NCBI GenBank assembly: GCA_947652605.1
Contig: OX393577.1
Location: forward strand, 20,649,466-20,713,465
Direction: 5' to 3'
Source: Elmis aenea
Taxonomy: Eukaryota; Arthropoda; Insecta; Coleoptera; Elmidae
Length of the DNA: 64,000 bases
The translations under genes and the position numbers were made by a program. Shown here piece by piece: positions 21,791 to 33,004 of this stretch. The notes under the pieces are model-generated. The model saw only the letters and a list, made by a program, of their open reading frames with translations. It made no database searches and had not been told where the DNA came from. Each line of letters begins with the position of its first letter. Positions within the stretch are counted from its first letter, which is position 1.

Positions 21791-24700
21791 AAGCTCCTTT
21801 TCATCATGTACATTTGCATTAATATTAAGTTGTCTTTATTTTTTAATGGACTATGGATGCCCAAACAATAACGATTGCAATAATTCCTACATGGATGGCC
21901 TTGTGTTCTTAATCATAATAAATTTTAACAAACCATGTTTAACCACAGGATGCGTGAATAAAATGAAATAAAATTAATTAACGAGATAATAAAACTTGCG
22001 AGATATAATTCTGTATAATTTTCGCTATTTTATTTCGCTTGTATTAAAATTAAAAATTAAAACGAATAATTAACAGATTTCTCACACTTATTTCATCACA
22101 AAATGCACGCCATGACGTGATATGGGCCAAATACACCCCAAAATGAACACATCGAAACTTAATTAACGAATAATTATGTATCTCTTGCATGCCTTTAATA
22201 CGTCTTAAGAAGTGGCCGTAATAACAATTTTAATTATCTGTCTTTTTTTAGGTGTTTTTATTACGCAAAACGTTATGAATTTTTCATTATTTTCGTACGT
22301 TTTATGTATATTCCTTCAATGTTAAACTTTTATGGTGGAAATATCAGATAATAGTATGTAAAATTTTAAATGGTTGTTGGTATGGTGTCGCGAGCATTCC
22401 TGGGAAGTTGGATCTGCATTATTCTGAATACTCGACTGGAAAACATTGCAATAAAAGCTATGAATATGAAGTGTTTTCGAAAAATAAAAGGTTCTGCAGG
22501 AAGAAATCTATTTAAAATGACGTCAAATGAGAATGAAGTAATGAGGGAGTTTAAAAAAAGCCGCAGAGTATTTTGTGCAACATTCGAATTATAAATGGAA
22601 AGCCATGCAATTTTAATGAAATCGTATAATTAAACGATGCAGAAAATAGATTTTCTAGCTGTCTTTGATTGGCATTATGCAATATTTATTCACGTACAGC
22701 AAAACCATGAAATCAGTAATTGCATACAGTTACTAGTCTGGTGATACATGAATAAACTTTATCAGTAAAAGTGTAAAAACACAGGATAATTAAATTAATA
22801 TTTTACACTTTTTTCAAAATTTGGATTATTCAATTGTTAAAATTTTGCAATTGTATAGGTTGTATTTTGCATAAACTGTGTAAGGTGACGACACAACTCA
22901 AGAATAAGCATCACAAATGTTCAGGAAATTGTTTTGCAATTAAATGAACAACTTTTGTTTTTGAAAGAGCTGAGGAAAACTTCATGTAGAATTTTGCAGC
23001 TTGAAGATACTCCAACAATTTTCAAACGGTACTCACCTGGGGATATTTACTCATTGTCAGTACTGTTGGTAATAAAGAAACAAGTAATTGAAAATTGCTA
23101 AAATGAACCATATAAGCAAGCAGCTGCCGCTAATATCAGCTAACAAATAGCAAATATTTTCTAGGATTTTTTAAAGATAATTTTTCATTTAGAAATTAAT
23201 GCTATTTCTGTTTTTATATTTATATTATTTTGAGGTTAACCACCTTGTAATTTCGATGTATTTTTACTTTCTTTTATTCTTTTTTAGTAACGGTGCATGT
23301 AATTTTTAGGTATTTTTCAGCAATAATTGGCATTTTTTGCTAATTTCTTGAAAATAGAGTTCATTTTTTTTGAGGTGGTTAAACTTTCGTATTTATCTCG
23401 ACCTGTCTCTTATCAAAAACACGGAAAGTAGCTCAATTATTAGCTAGTATTAGTTGAAAACGTTACAATTATATTGTTGAAGTAAGATTATAACAAAAAT
23501 TGCTTTAATTTATCAATCTTATTGCAATTATCTAACTTACAATTTACCTAAATATAGGTACAGTGAAATGTGTGTTCTTCTGTAAACGTAAATTACAGTA
23601 TCACAATATCACAAATACTAGAAATAATTACGATTCATTTACATTTTATTTTGTCGTTGTCTTCACTTTATTTTCCTGATGACAGCAATAGTACTTCTAT
23701 ATTGATATCAAATGCAAATTAATAAAATAAACTTCGTCTAGCTCAAGACGGAATACTTAATTCTGTTAATTAAAATAGTTCTCACACCAGATATATTTTG
23801 ATTAATGCGATACGTAAAGCTCATCAGTAATTAATGTAAGTAAACGTTTCTCTTTAATTAATTGAATTAAGTTTTAAATTAAAATAGAAAGGTTTGGACA
23901 ATAGTATGAATAATTGCGAAACGTCGGCTTTTGTGATTAACGACTGTTTAAATTCCGCTTAAAATACAAATTTGAAATAGCGACATTTAATCCGATCTAT
24001 TTGTTTATTAATAATTATCGTAAGTCATTTGGTTTCCTTGTGAATTGAATTCGTTTTTTTTGAATTATATCGAGTTGCGTTGTGTATAAATCGTAATGAA
24101 ACCACATAAATTGAATGCACATAATAACATAATAATTAAATTCTGATCTACGTATGCGTCTTCGAAGAAGTTTTAAATTTCTTGGTTGTCAAAAATAATG
24201 GCCTTTGGGATTTTTCATGATCTCTTTATAAAACTTCTTATACCATCAGAAACAATGATCAAATTATATTGAAAAACAACAATTTTGCATTTTGTTCGAT
24301 TTTAAAAAATTAAAAAAATATGAATTTTCCAAATAATTTTAGTTAGTATTTTCTTAAAATATTCACATTTTGAAATAAACATGAATTTTTGAACAAGCAC
24401 GAAAAGTCGTAATCTAAGGTTGTTATTAGATGTTAACAGCGGTTAATTAATTATATTTTCGTTCTTTTTTTACATAAATAAACCATAAAGATGAATGAAT
24501 GTACGTGATTTATCACTCCAATTTTGGCAAATAAAAATAAAATTTATGTTCCTCCATCACACTATCCATTACAAAAGCAGCATTCGTATGGTTATTTTAT
24601 ATTTGAATTACAAAACTGCTGTAGAAAATATGTTTAATATGATGTACCTTGCCGTACCATTTTATTTTGAAATAGTTTGCCAGTTTTATTATTTTTAATA

Positions 24701-24939
24701 TCCTCAAGTCGCAGTATTTTATACACGTATGTAACAGGCACTAGCAACATAAACGTTTCCTGTTAAAATAATTGTCATCATGTTTATGTGTAACGTTCCG
24801 CAGACATGAAAAGAAATTAGTTTTTTAATATTTAAATGCCTATTGAACCTATTAATATCCTTACAATGCAGGTACAGTTTTTAAGGTCACCAGTCTCTTT
24901 TTTCAACTTTTTTACTAACGTTTTTAGCTTCCCGCCCCT
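21791..24939. other. Unassigned AT-rich, intron-like stretch
   Basis: This is the longest region without a recognised repeat. The frame at 22370-22594 (+, 74 codons, basic) and the frame at 24495-24698 show no domain. There are no TIRs, no tandem arrays and no clear splice pair. Confidence 0.4.
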
Positions 24940-25021
24940 TATATATCGACATTTCGATATATGGATATTATTTTGATATCGAATATTCGATATTGAAATT
25001 TCGATATCGCCCAACCCTACT
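24940..25021 (-). mobile_element. End of a CGATAT-rich hAT-like MITE
   Basis: The stretch repeats TTCGATAT words and closes with CGCCCAACCCTACTG. Its complement, CAGTAGGGTTGGGCG followed by ATATCG words, is a common hAT-type MITE end. No matching left terminus was found, so only one end is claimed. Confidence 0.45.
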
Positions 25022-25513
25022 GGGGTACTTATTTTAAGAATATTTAAAAAGTATTAACATAATTCGTTTTTTTTTAACTTTATATTGTTTTTGTTCACGT
25101 ATAACAGTTGATATTTTTTTTTCTTTATTGCGTAACAACGTTGCAAATAGCACGTGAAAAATTTTCTAGCCTGTTTCTTTTGACTGTCAATTTTGAAATT
25201 GGAACAAACGTCTTTCGAAGTAGATAAGATGATATTTGCGTGTAGGCACATTAGTCTTTGAGCATATCGTAACTAGGCGACTACCAACTAAATGAGTTTT
25301 AACGCTTTAAATTTGAATGTGGAAGTTTCCATGGCATGTAATCGTGTACCATGTTACGGTTGTAATAGTGAATGTAATCACAATTTCTTGCACTAAGTAT
25401 AAGTACAGTTGTTTATGAAAGACATTGTATATTTTTTAAAACATACAATTTTACAAGGAATAAAATTATTAACAAACTTTTCAGTGCCTCTTATTAAAGA
25501 CATACATATCATA
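25022..25513. other. Unassigned sequence
   Basis: AT-rich. Small frames at 25054-25251 (-) and 25409-25615 show no domain. Confidence 0.4.
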
Positions 25514-26197
25514 TACAGCCCCAACACCGATTTTCCGGCATTCTTGGTTCCAAAGCCTTACCGATTTAACGTTTTTGCCGGACCAACCGTGAAGCCATCG
25601 CTAGGGTTAAATTAAACCAAAATAAGAATCTCACAAAATTGCAGTATCACCACCAGAAAGTGCAGTGTAAATAATCGCGCCCTACACACAACGTTATCTG
25701 TGGCCAGTGGCGTACGCAATGGGGGATTAGGGGGATAAATGCCACCCCGAAAGTTTGAAAATTATAATTACCGCATTTCAAAATTACGCGACAGACTGCT
25801 TTTCCATACATATAAAATATATTATGTTTGTATATTTTACTCATAAATGCATTTTTGGGTACGATTGACCTTGAAAATTTCAAAAATAATACCTATTGCG
25901 CTATTACTCGGGAGGCTGTTGCCCCCTGGACCCCCCGCAACTCTTTCTTACGAGTCACTTTTTGTGTCTAGCCCCCATAGATAATTTTCTAATTGCACCA
26001 TTGCCATACCCCGTTTGAAATTAGTCAGTATTATTTTTGCAAATTAAATCAATATCCTCCCCTGAAATATTTTTCTCCGTACGCCACTGTCTGTGGCCAC
26101 CCAGTAAACTAGTCTAGTGGCCGTGGGACTTTCAAATTTCCTCTCGCAAAGGAGCATGCGGACCTCCAGTTGCCGGAAAATCGGTGTTGTAGCTGTA
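25514..26197 (+). mobile_element. TA-flanked MITE containing a hAT MITE
   Basis: The inverted ends are TACAGCCCCAACACCGATTT on the left and TACAGCTACAACACCGATTT (complement) on the right, continuing TCCGGCA for a 27-bp TIR. TA borders both ends, consistent with a Tc1/mariner-type target. The internal hAT insertion at 25705-26089 leaves a host element of about 290 bp. There is no transposase. Confidence 0.8.
25705..26089 (+). mobile_element. hAT MITE nested in the TA-flanked MITE
   Basis: The 385-bp element has ends CAGTGGCGTACGCAATGG and CTCCGTACGCCACTG. The 8-bp duplication TCTGTGGC is exact at 25697-25704 and 26090-26097. Internal G- and C-runs (gggggattaggggg, cccctggaccccccgc) are typical of CAGTGGCGTA-ended hAT MITEs. 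Confidence 0.92.
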
Positions 26198-27005
26198 TTT
26201 AATGTAAAATAACAAATCCGTTTTAAAAGAGGTATTGTTAAACGTTTTATGTTTTTAATGACATATTATTTTAATAAAAACCCTAGTGGTGTAGATTTAT
26301 TTATGTAAATAAACCAAAATATATTTTCTATTTTGTTTGTGGAACGGATATTGTTGGCTAAACCGCAAATTTTTGACAATTCCACAAACTTACAATAATA
26401 GGCTACAGGCCTTGGTTAACCGACATTGATAATAATTTTTGGACCGTTAAATAATACATTGCTGATAATTAATGTTCAGTTTAAGTAAATAAACATTTAT
26501 TTGCACTTCTAAGTCGGGCTTTTTGGAAAAGTTACAGGTAATGATTTTAATCAATTTGTAGTTTGCTACAGCTGCATTAACGTTAAACGTTTGAAAGTCT
26601 AATAAAGCAAGAAGCAGATGCACTGGAAGAGTTAATCTAAGAAAATTGATTTTTTATGCAGCCGTTTATAGCGAACCATGAATGCGACAGTGCATGATTC
26701 ATTGAAACACCTCATTGTAAGTACATGAACAGCTGTGTCGTAACTACATACAACTACTAGTGAACTAAACCATTGCCTATTTAATAAACTTCAAGGATAT
26801 CCGTGCATGTCTAATCTAATGCAATAGAATGTGCATTTATGCCATCATGGCGGACCTTGTAACTGTTCTCCTACATCCTTTAGTTAGTGCTTTTACGACC
26901 GTGTTGTTACCAAGCATAAGGTAATTAATTCATGCCCGAGTTTTACTTGGTAAAATTATTATCAACATAGCAATTTATTTAAATTTCACGTTCGAACTTA
27001 AAAAA
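26198..27005. other. Unassigned sequence
   Basis: AT-rich, without recognised elements or frames. Confidence 0.4.
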
Positions 27006-28327
27006 CCCTGACGGAGCTTTGTCAATTAACAACAATTACGCCAATAATTCCTATTCCAAAAATTATTAACACTAATAAATGCGGTGAGTTTAGACCTATA
27101 AATATGTTACCTAAAATGGAACAAATATTAGAAATTATAGTTAAACAACAACTCGTAGAATTTCTTAACAGTAACAAAACTATTTCAGATTCTCAATCAG
27201 GATTTAGACATAAGCATTCATGCGAAACAGCATTGAATTTAGTTTTAACAAATTGGAGATATGAAATTGAAAACGATAAAATAATTTTGGCGGTTTTTGT
27301 CGATCTGAAACGAGCATTTGAAACCATCTGTAGAAAAAGACTTTTGCAAAAATTACAAATGTACGGAATCCAAGGGAATGAACTAAAATGGTTTGAAAGT
27401 TATTTATCAAACAGATTTCAAAAAACCAGGGTGGGAAAAGTAGAATCAAAGGCAATTATTAACGAGTTAGGTGTACCACAAGGATCAGTTTTAGGTCCAG
27501 TTTTATTCAATATTTACAAAAATACATTACGCAGACAGTTAAATCGTGTGACATGCATTTATTTGCAGATGATACGTTAATTTCGGTATCAGGTGAAGAT
27601 TTACAAACAACAGTTAATGTCATAAACGAAGATTTAATTGAAGTAACAGATTGGTTTAAAGCTAATAAACTGGAGTTGAATGTATCTAAAATAAAATGCA
27701 TGTTAATAGGTAGTAAACAACACAGCGATATGTCAAATGTTAACGTATTTATAGAAAATAATAAGTAGAGATAGTTGAAGAGTTTAAATACCTAGGGGTA
27801 ATTATAGATAATCATCTAAAATTTAAAAAGAACATAGATTATATTGTAAAACAAGTTTGTGCAAAAATTAGTTATTTTGGGAGAATATCGAATAAATTAA
27901 ACTTTGAAGCTAGGATATTGGTCTATCATACAATAATAGAACCATACTTTAATTATTGCATTAGCATAATATTTCTAAGTAATGAGGGGGATCTGAAAAA
28001 ATTACAAAAGCAGCAAAACAGAGCTTTGCGTATCATATTACAGTGTTCTAAATTAACTAAAATTGAATATATGCATAATAAGTTGGGGTTCCTTAATATA
28101 TGGCAAAATACAGTGTATAACGTTTTGGTTCTAATATATAAATGTATAAAAAATATGATGCCAGGATATATGAGTAAATATCTGATATACAACAAAGAAC
28201 AGCATGATTATGAAACAAGACAAAGAGAACATTTTAAACTGCCTAAATGTAAAAAAAAGTCGTACACAGAACTCGCTCTATTACAAAGGGCTAAAATTAT
28301 TTAATCAATTACTGCATGCGTTTAAAG

Positions 28328-28887
28328 CAGGGGTTTGGAGCAGCCCAATTTTTTAGTTGCTCCGCTCCAGCTCCGCTCCGGCATCAAGATACCTGCTCCA
28401 GCTCCGCTCCCGCTCCGCTCCGCGCTCCAAATATTAATAAAATAAGTTTTTTTATTTAAAAATTTGTTTTTTAAAACAAAGCTAAAATTTTATGAGATAT
28501 GTGGAAATGGACCAAAAATTACAATATTTGACCCTAAAAAACAAGTGGTTAAATAAATGAGCAAATTATTGATCTTCAAGTTAAAAAAAGAAAAAAAAGT
28601 TCTTTAAAATTTTTCAAAATTCAAATACAAAATAATTAAAATTAATATTTAGAAAAGTTACATTATAATAATTTTACTTCAAAAAAATCAAATTTAGTTT
28701 ATTTATAATTTTATTAAATACTATAGCCATGAGAATAATTCATAAAAAAAAAATTGTAGTTTATAATAGTAAAGTGGAGCAGTGGAGCAATCAAAATTAT
28801 TTGCTCCGGGCTCCGCTCCCGCTCCGGGCAAAAACCCATTGCTCCACTGCTCCGCGCTCCAGCTCCGCGCTCCGCTCCAAACCCCTG
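28328..28887 (+). mobile_element. GCTCC-rich hAT MITE nested in the LINE
   Basis: The 560-bp element has ends CAGGGGTTTGGAGC and GCTCCAAACCCCTG, a perfect 14-bp TIR. The 8-bp duplication GTTTAAAG is exact at 28320-28327 and 28888-28895. Next to each end are arrays of GCTCCG/GCTCCA words, all in the same orientation rather than mirrored, enclosing an AT-rich core. Removing it restores HAFK followed by EGCKAA in the LINE frame. Confidence 0.93.
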
Positions 28888-28980
28888 GTTTAAAGAAGGT
28901 TGTAAGGCTGCAATTTTAATTTGAAGTACTAGTTGTAAAGATTAATGTATAAATAGTTTCTTTTATAACTAAATAAAGCC

Positions 28981-28981
<1 letters not shown>

Positions 28982-29010
<29 letters not shown>
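28982..29010 (+). repeat. (ATT)n microsatellite at the LINE 3' end
   Basis: About ten ATT units directly follow AATAAAGCCT. They serve as the 3' tail of the LINE in place of poly(A). Confidence 0.9.
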
Positions 29011-29011
<1 letters not shown>

Positions 29012-29096
29012 ATTTATTATGTTATACCCAAAAACACAAACATATAACATATTTTAAAATTGTTTCAAAAAAATCTTTCGGATTCATGGTATTTTT

Positions 29097-29683
29097 TACT
29101 GAAAATTTCCTTCACCTGTCAAATTTGCGTTTTTAACCAATCACACTAATCTTAAATCTTCTAGATACTACAAATAGGAAATAACAAGGTAATAATTTTA
29201 CATATTCCCCTGTCAGATGTTGATCCTCCTGTCAAATTTGCGTTTTCGGCCAATAACAAACTCAGATTTCCTAGAAACGACCAATAAACATAATCATACA
29301 CTTTTCGCAATTAACAGATTTTCATGCGTTTATTGGTCGTTTCTAAGAAATCTGAGTTTGTGATTGGTTGAAAATATAAATTTGGAGAAGAAATTTAATA
29401 TTTTAGTCTTGATAATTTTTTGACGAATTTCGGCGACCAGTAGCGTTACATTAATATAGATTAAACCACACCCCTAACGCACCACTCTGACAGTACTCTT
29501 AAAATTTGACGTAACATACATTTAATTTGACAGGTATGTTGAGTGGAGGAAATTTTCTAACTAAATATAACTCGTACATTGCAAATTATCTATAATTTTT
29601 GACAAATCTTCACTCGTGCAAGTTGAATCAGAAAAAATCACTCGTGCACTTCGTTCTTTTGTTATATTACTACTGATAATTTC
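29097..29683 (+). repeat. CCAAT-rich palindromic repeat, copy D
   Basis: It opens GAAAATTTCCTTCACCTGTC and carries one CCAAT module, the inverted half-module (TTTATTGGTCGTTTCTAAG near 29328) and an inverted terminus (GGAAATTTTCTA near 29548). The terminal palindrome is cut: after CACTCGTGCACTTCGTTC it jumps to TTTTGTTATATTACTACTG, so most of the second arm is gone. Confidence 0.75.
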
Positions 29684-31314
29684 ACTACTGTCATTAATGT
29701 CAATGAAAATGCATACGATTTATCACGTTTGCTAGCGGATAAATAGGAACCTTACTATTTGCAATCGGATCAATTTTTGTTTACCTTCACCATAGCAATG
29801 CAATGAAATTTTGAAAAATATCAGAGGTTAAGTTTTCTACAAATAGTTTTAAACGTCACACTTCAGTCGTGGAATTATCGGTACAAATACCATTCGAGGT
29901 TAAAATTTTACCAGGCCAAATTTTTATTTTTTAATTGTTACTAAGCAACAACTCGTGTCAAATCAAAATTTGGCCGGCAAATTTTAACCTCTTGTGGTAT
30001 TAACCCTGATAAATTTATGCATGAAATAATTGGAACGTTGTATTTTACACACAAATTGAAAGACTTACGTTTAATAATAAAAAATATTTCATAAACTAAA
30101 TGAGTAGTATATTAGCAACATTTTTGCTAATGATAATCGATGCTAAGAATATCAAAAGATTATATTTTTTAAGTTCAGTCAGATATGGGCTGAAATAAGG
30201 GCTAATAATACTCGTAGTTGCTAGTAAATACAATCATTTTTAAATCTTAGTATACAACCAAGAATTACCTTATGGAGAATTTTACAGTGTAGGTGTAAGC
30301 AGCACTTTTCGACTACAAGGACACGTACCCAAATTAACTCTCTCACCTACGAGTACCTATAACCATCGCTATGCATGCATATATTTTTATGAAGTCTAGA
30401 CCTGCCCCAGACCACAAGTATCTTATTAAATTAAAATGTCTATCTAGATTACTATTTAAAGATGTCCTTGCAAATAATTGGATTTTCCTCTGTTTTCTGA
30501 TTCATACAATTACTTTTTTATTTTAATTTATGCAAATTAAATGTAATTTAGCTGGATTAAAACAAATATTTATAGATTCCGCCGTTTTAAGGTTTTTTAA
30601 ATAACGTTAATAATTCAAGGTCTATAAAAAAAAGTTGTAACGGGATAACTGGCAATTTTAATAATAACAAATACAGTACAACAACGATTTTATAGTATTT
30701 CAATTATTTATCAATACAATTTAAATATAATAATGGTTAACTTACAAAATCTTATTAAACACAACATCTAAACTAATTAAATATAAAATACTACCGATGA
30801 AGAGGCGACAGTTTTAAAACTAGACATTCTTTAAGAAGAGGGTCTTAGAAATTTAATAAGTGATTTGTTTAACTTAGCTTATCTGAGTGTTCAATTTTTT
30901 TGTTTGTTTGCATAATTAGAACGTAGAATAATGGGAATGTATTGTAGAATACTTTTAGATCTTCAGAAAGTTGTTTAAACACAGATATACGATCCAATTG
31001 GATGGTTTTGCTTAACATTTACCGTGGCTACATATACAAGGTGTATTTAAAAAGAAACGAAAAACATTTTCGTAAAAACATTACTCGATTTAAAAGTACT
31101 CTTCAGTCATGTCAATGCAACGTATTTCTATGCTCTATTATCACCTATTGACTGGAAGAAGTAGTTCAATTTCTTTACATTCTGCAACAAACACAAATTG
31201 ATCTGTATCTTTTAGGGAAAATTAAAATGTAGCAGAATAAAATGAATAATAATAGACCTTAAAAACAGTATTGGTTGTAAATGTAACGAAATTGAACGAA
31301 AATAATGGCTAAGC
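29684..31314. other. Unassigned, with a small inverted repeat
   Basis: The arms AATACCATTCGAGGTTAAAA (29886) and TTTTAACCTCTTGTGGTATT (ending about 30001) form a foldback of about 118 bp with arms of roughly 38-40 bp. A lone terminus-like TACAAGGTGTATTT lies near 31036. The rest is AT-rich without recognised content. Confidence 0.55.
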
Positions 31315-31521
31315 CAGTGGTTTACAACCTGTGTCATTTTTGAATACAAAGAAATAAATCGAACTTTATTTATACAGAATATGGTGTATTGTTTTGTAGC
31401 CCATTAAATAATTTTTATATGAGGACAGTGTTTATGAAGGTAGATTGTTACGAAAAGTGAGGGAGGCAAAAACTTTTTAATGAAAAATGGGGTCGGAGGT
31501 ACAAAAAGGTTGGAACCACTG
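31315..31521 (-). mobile_element. hAT MITE related to 18344-18620
   Basis: The 207-bp element has ends CAGTGGTTTACAACC and GGTTGGAACCACTG. The flanks GGCTAAGC (31307-31314) and GCCCAAGC (31522-31529) agree at 6 of 8 bases, a decayed duplication. The interior is the complement of the nested copy at 18344 (both contain ACAAAACAATACACCATATT or its complement) and is shorter by about 70 bp. Confidence 0.85.
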
Positions 31522-32229
31522 GCCCAAGCAGTTACTAACAGTAAATAGGGTTTGTCTATAAGTGACAGCACACAAAGATATTCTTTATAGCAAACTAAAT
31601 GCTTAATTTATAGGCTTTACTGACTCAGTTAACCAAGTTGAACTCGTAGTTTTCGGATAGGCCTTAGTGTCCTGATCGTCTTTAAACCAAGAGTCCAACA
31701 TGGACAACATGAAGAACAAAGTTAGTTACTTAACCCTTAAGAAATTGATACTGTGGAGTTAATTTAGGAACGCGTTTCTATTTTGTCGGTAAATTTGATC
31801 CCTATTGCAGTTTTTTATGGAGGAACATGTGCACCAAATCCGTCAGTAATATTTTCAACCTCGTAATCTGCGTGAAAACTTAATTAGTACCGCATCGTTA
31901 CTCCACAGATGTGTGAAAGTACGTCTGTCTTTCATTAACTTTTATTATGTCATATATTTCCTTCTGGTTAGTATGATGGATTATGCGTAAATGTTGTTTA
32001 ATCTCGGAACGTCATTTTAAGGCGAGTTTCTCCGCGCTTTGAAGAACGAGGTTAAACCTTGCAATAATTGTATAGGGATGTTAGTTTTAGTGCTGTTGTA
32101 CCAATAGTATCAATTGTTTATTTTTCTTAACCATCATGAAAACCGCTTGGATAAAAATGACTAAATATTTCTGGAACTTTAACCCAAATTTATGCTACTC
32201 CATTTTAAACCAAAATAATTGACTGGTCA
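31522..32229. other. Unassigned sequence
   Basis: Balanced to AT-rich with no recognised frame, TIR or tandem repeat. Confidence 0.4.
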
Positions 32230-32640
32230 TTTGAAATCACAGCGAATTTGGTCGCCTTCCGGTTCTCTGCTGCCATTTTCTCCTGTCATTTCATTCTTCT
32301 TCATGTAAGTCACCTAGGGACATTGCCTGAGTTACACTTATTATCCACGTTTTTATGGAGCGTCGCTGTTCATTTTTCCCCGTGTCTTCGGTCATATTTA
32401 TGTTAAGGATCCTTTCTTCTCCCATCCTGTTGGCATACCCGCATCAACCAATTTGCTTCTTTTGAGTTTCTTTTATGACAGCCCTTTTTTTATCGTTCCT
32501 ATTTCCTCATTTTTGATTTTTTCTATTTTTTTGTAAGGCCTAATTTTCAGTAGGTACTCTTTGGCTTTTTAACTTGATGTGTTCTGCGTCCCGTGCCAGT
32601 GTCATTTGATCGTCAGCAAAGTAGTAGGGTATATCTTCTC
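32230..32640 (-). pseudogene. RTE-like LINE remnant with joined RT and C-terminal pieces
   Basis: The minus strand from 32640 reads EDIPYYFADDQMTLARDAEH (the YADD box). After a short degraded stretch it goes directly to YANRMGEERILN, then TWIISVTQAMSLGDLHEEE, stop, NDRRKWQQRTGRR. In the family these two blocks lie well over a hundred residues apart, so an internal deletion is present. Stops occur in between. It lies about 250 bp before ratchet site 2. Confidence 0.7.
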
Positions 32641-32877
32641 AATTAACGTTACGTAAATGGTATGCCAGTACATTCTTTTTTGCTTGTTATGCAATACCTA
32701 CATCCGTAAAGCTTCTGCAATAAATTTGTTGCGATTTCTTGAGAAATATGCTTATTTGTCGTGTATTACCATAATCAGAAATAGCCTTGTCCAAAATATG
32801 CTAAATATAATTGATTAATGACACATTATACACCCTATATGCAAGTTTTGATAGTTGTGAATGATCTGAATATTAAT

Positions 32878-32900
32878 TATATTTCTCTTTTCAGGTAAGT
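32878..32900 (+). promoter_or_regulatory. Recursive-splice-type ratchet site 2
   Basis: The tract TATTTCTCTTTTC leads to AG at 32893-32894, which abuts GTAAGTACC from 32895. This is the same pyrimidine-CAG-GTAAGT juxtaposition as at 3932. A branch-like TGAATATTAAT lies about 20-30 bases upstream. Both sites are on the plus strand. Confidence 0.5.
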
Positions 32901-33004
32901 ACCGGGTATTATCGCGTAGATCGGAATACCTAGCGGAGAAGGACAAGGAGAGATACACCACATCTCTATGCAGGTGGTGTTCAGCTATACTAAGAGGTGA
33001 TTGA
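32895..33004 (+). CDS. Exon-like short frame after ratchet site 2
   Basis: Directly behind the CAG acceptor one frame (offset two bases) runs 35 codons from 32897 to a TGA at 33002-33004: KYRVLSRRSEYLAEKDKE, then RYTTSLCRWCSAILRGD. Composition is more balanced than the flanks and the residues look protein-like (charged helix, then Cys-Arg-Trp-Cys). It could be a terminal or cassette exon, or a recursive-splicing exon with a donor at CAG/GTGGTG (32974) or AGAG/GTGATT (32997). I do not recognise the protein. Chance cannot be excluded at this length. Confidence 0.3.

Larger units (their letters stand above)
27006..29010 (+). pseudogene. 5'-truncated non-LTR retrotransposon, RT to (ATT)n tail
   Basis: The reading begins at about 27009 as LTELCQLTTITPIIPIPK and continues GEFRPINMLPKMEQILE, AVFVDLKRAFETI (first catalytic Asp block), then GVPQGSVLGPVLFNIY. 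A frameshift follows before HLFADDTLISV (FADD box) at 27553, another before EEFKYLGVIIDNHLKF near 27775, and another near 28255, after which the ending reads NSLYYKGLKLFNQLLHAFK. The order is RT palm, YLG thumb block and the C-terminal TRQ...LYYKGLKLFN ending. The endonuclease is missing, and the 3' UTR ends in AATAAAGCC then (ATT)n. A hAT MITE at 28328-28887 splits the last codons. The clade is Jockey-, CR1- or Daphne-like; I cannot decide which. Confidence 0.85.

Noticed and set aside
22370..22594. 74-codon basic frame
   Set aside because: No recognisable domain or neighbours; length is expected by chance in this amount of sequence.
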